NCBI GenBank assembly: GCA_016218465.1
Contig: JACREA010000083.1
Span: forward strand, 1 to 14,048
From: Nitrosomonadales bacterium
GTDB lineage: Bacteria > Pseudomonadota > Gammaproteobacteria > Burkholderiales > Gallionellaceae
DNA length: 14,048 bases
Direction of reading: 5' to 3'
In this document: one piece after another, positions 14,022 through 14,048 of the stretch
How the letters are laid out: each line of letters starts with the position of its first letter
How positions within the stretch are numbered: the stretch's first letter is position 1
Program-made: the position numbers and the translations under genes
The notes under the pieces: generated by a model
What the model was told of the DNA's origin: nothing
The model's input: only the letters and a program-made list of their open reading frames with translations
Database searches by the model: none

Positions 14022-14048
14022 ATTTAAGCCACCTTGCAGCATCCAGCG

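Noticed and set aside
14011..14048. A possible minus-strand gene end, reading LDAARWLKSKG and then TGA
   Set aside because: The peptide looks plausible as a protein C-terminus converging on the nucleotidyltransferase-like gene, but 11 residues cannot be assigned, and another frame also stops nearby (TAA). The sequence to the right is needed.

Overview
The window looks like the chromosome of a betaproteobacterium. The gene order PBP1A | pilM-N-O-P-Q ... aroK-aroB-dgt, with PBP1A divergent from pilM, is typical of that class, and the protein sequences are of betaproteobacterial style. An iron- or ammonia-oxidising-type member of Nitrosomonadales (Gallionellaceae-like) is a guess; the sequence alone does not prove the family. 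Almost the whole window is conserved chromosomal core. No tRNA, rRNA, CRISPR, transposase or prophage gene was seen, and no gene-free stretch exceeds 200 bases.

Layout. Bases 1-441 (+) hold the 3' end of pyrC (dihydroorotase). A 195-base convergent gap follows, filled by a palindromic repeat element (441-589) and a second, overlapping hairpin (581-616). Next come three co-oriented minus-strand genes read aroK -> aroB -> dgt (3441 down to 637): two shikimate-pathway enzymes and an HD-domain dNTP triphosphohydrolase, with gaps or overlaps of 14 bases or less. A strong minus-strand terminator (3493-3520) separates them from a large gene (3548-5626, -) for a secreted Ig-like (Big_1-type) lipoprotein. 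Upstream of that lies the type IV pilus alignment and secretin operon pilMNOPQ (10876 down to 5849, -), which is tightly packed and translationally coupled. A 150-base divergent promoter region separates pilM from the plus-strand gene for the bifunctional peptidoglycan synthase PBP1A (11027-13351). This is followed 8 bases later by a gene for a degenerate nucleotidyltransferase-fold protein (13360-13956). The window ends in nested inverted repeats.

How the parts work together. PilM (cytoplasmic, actin-like) binds the N-terminus of PilN. PilN and PilO form an inner-membrane heterodimer, PilP is the periplasmic lipoprotein linking it to the secretin, and PilQ is the outer-membrane pore for the pilus fibre. 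PBP1A builds the peptidoglycan through which this machine passes, which may be why the linkage is conserved. AroK and AroB supply aromatic precursors.

The one clearly accessory item is the Ig-like lipoprotein gene, which sits between pilQ and aroK, two genes that are normally adjacent. It is the best candidate here for something undescribed, for example a surface or pilus-associated factor, but nothing in the sequence proves a link to the pilus.
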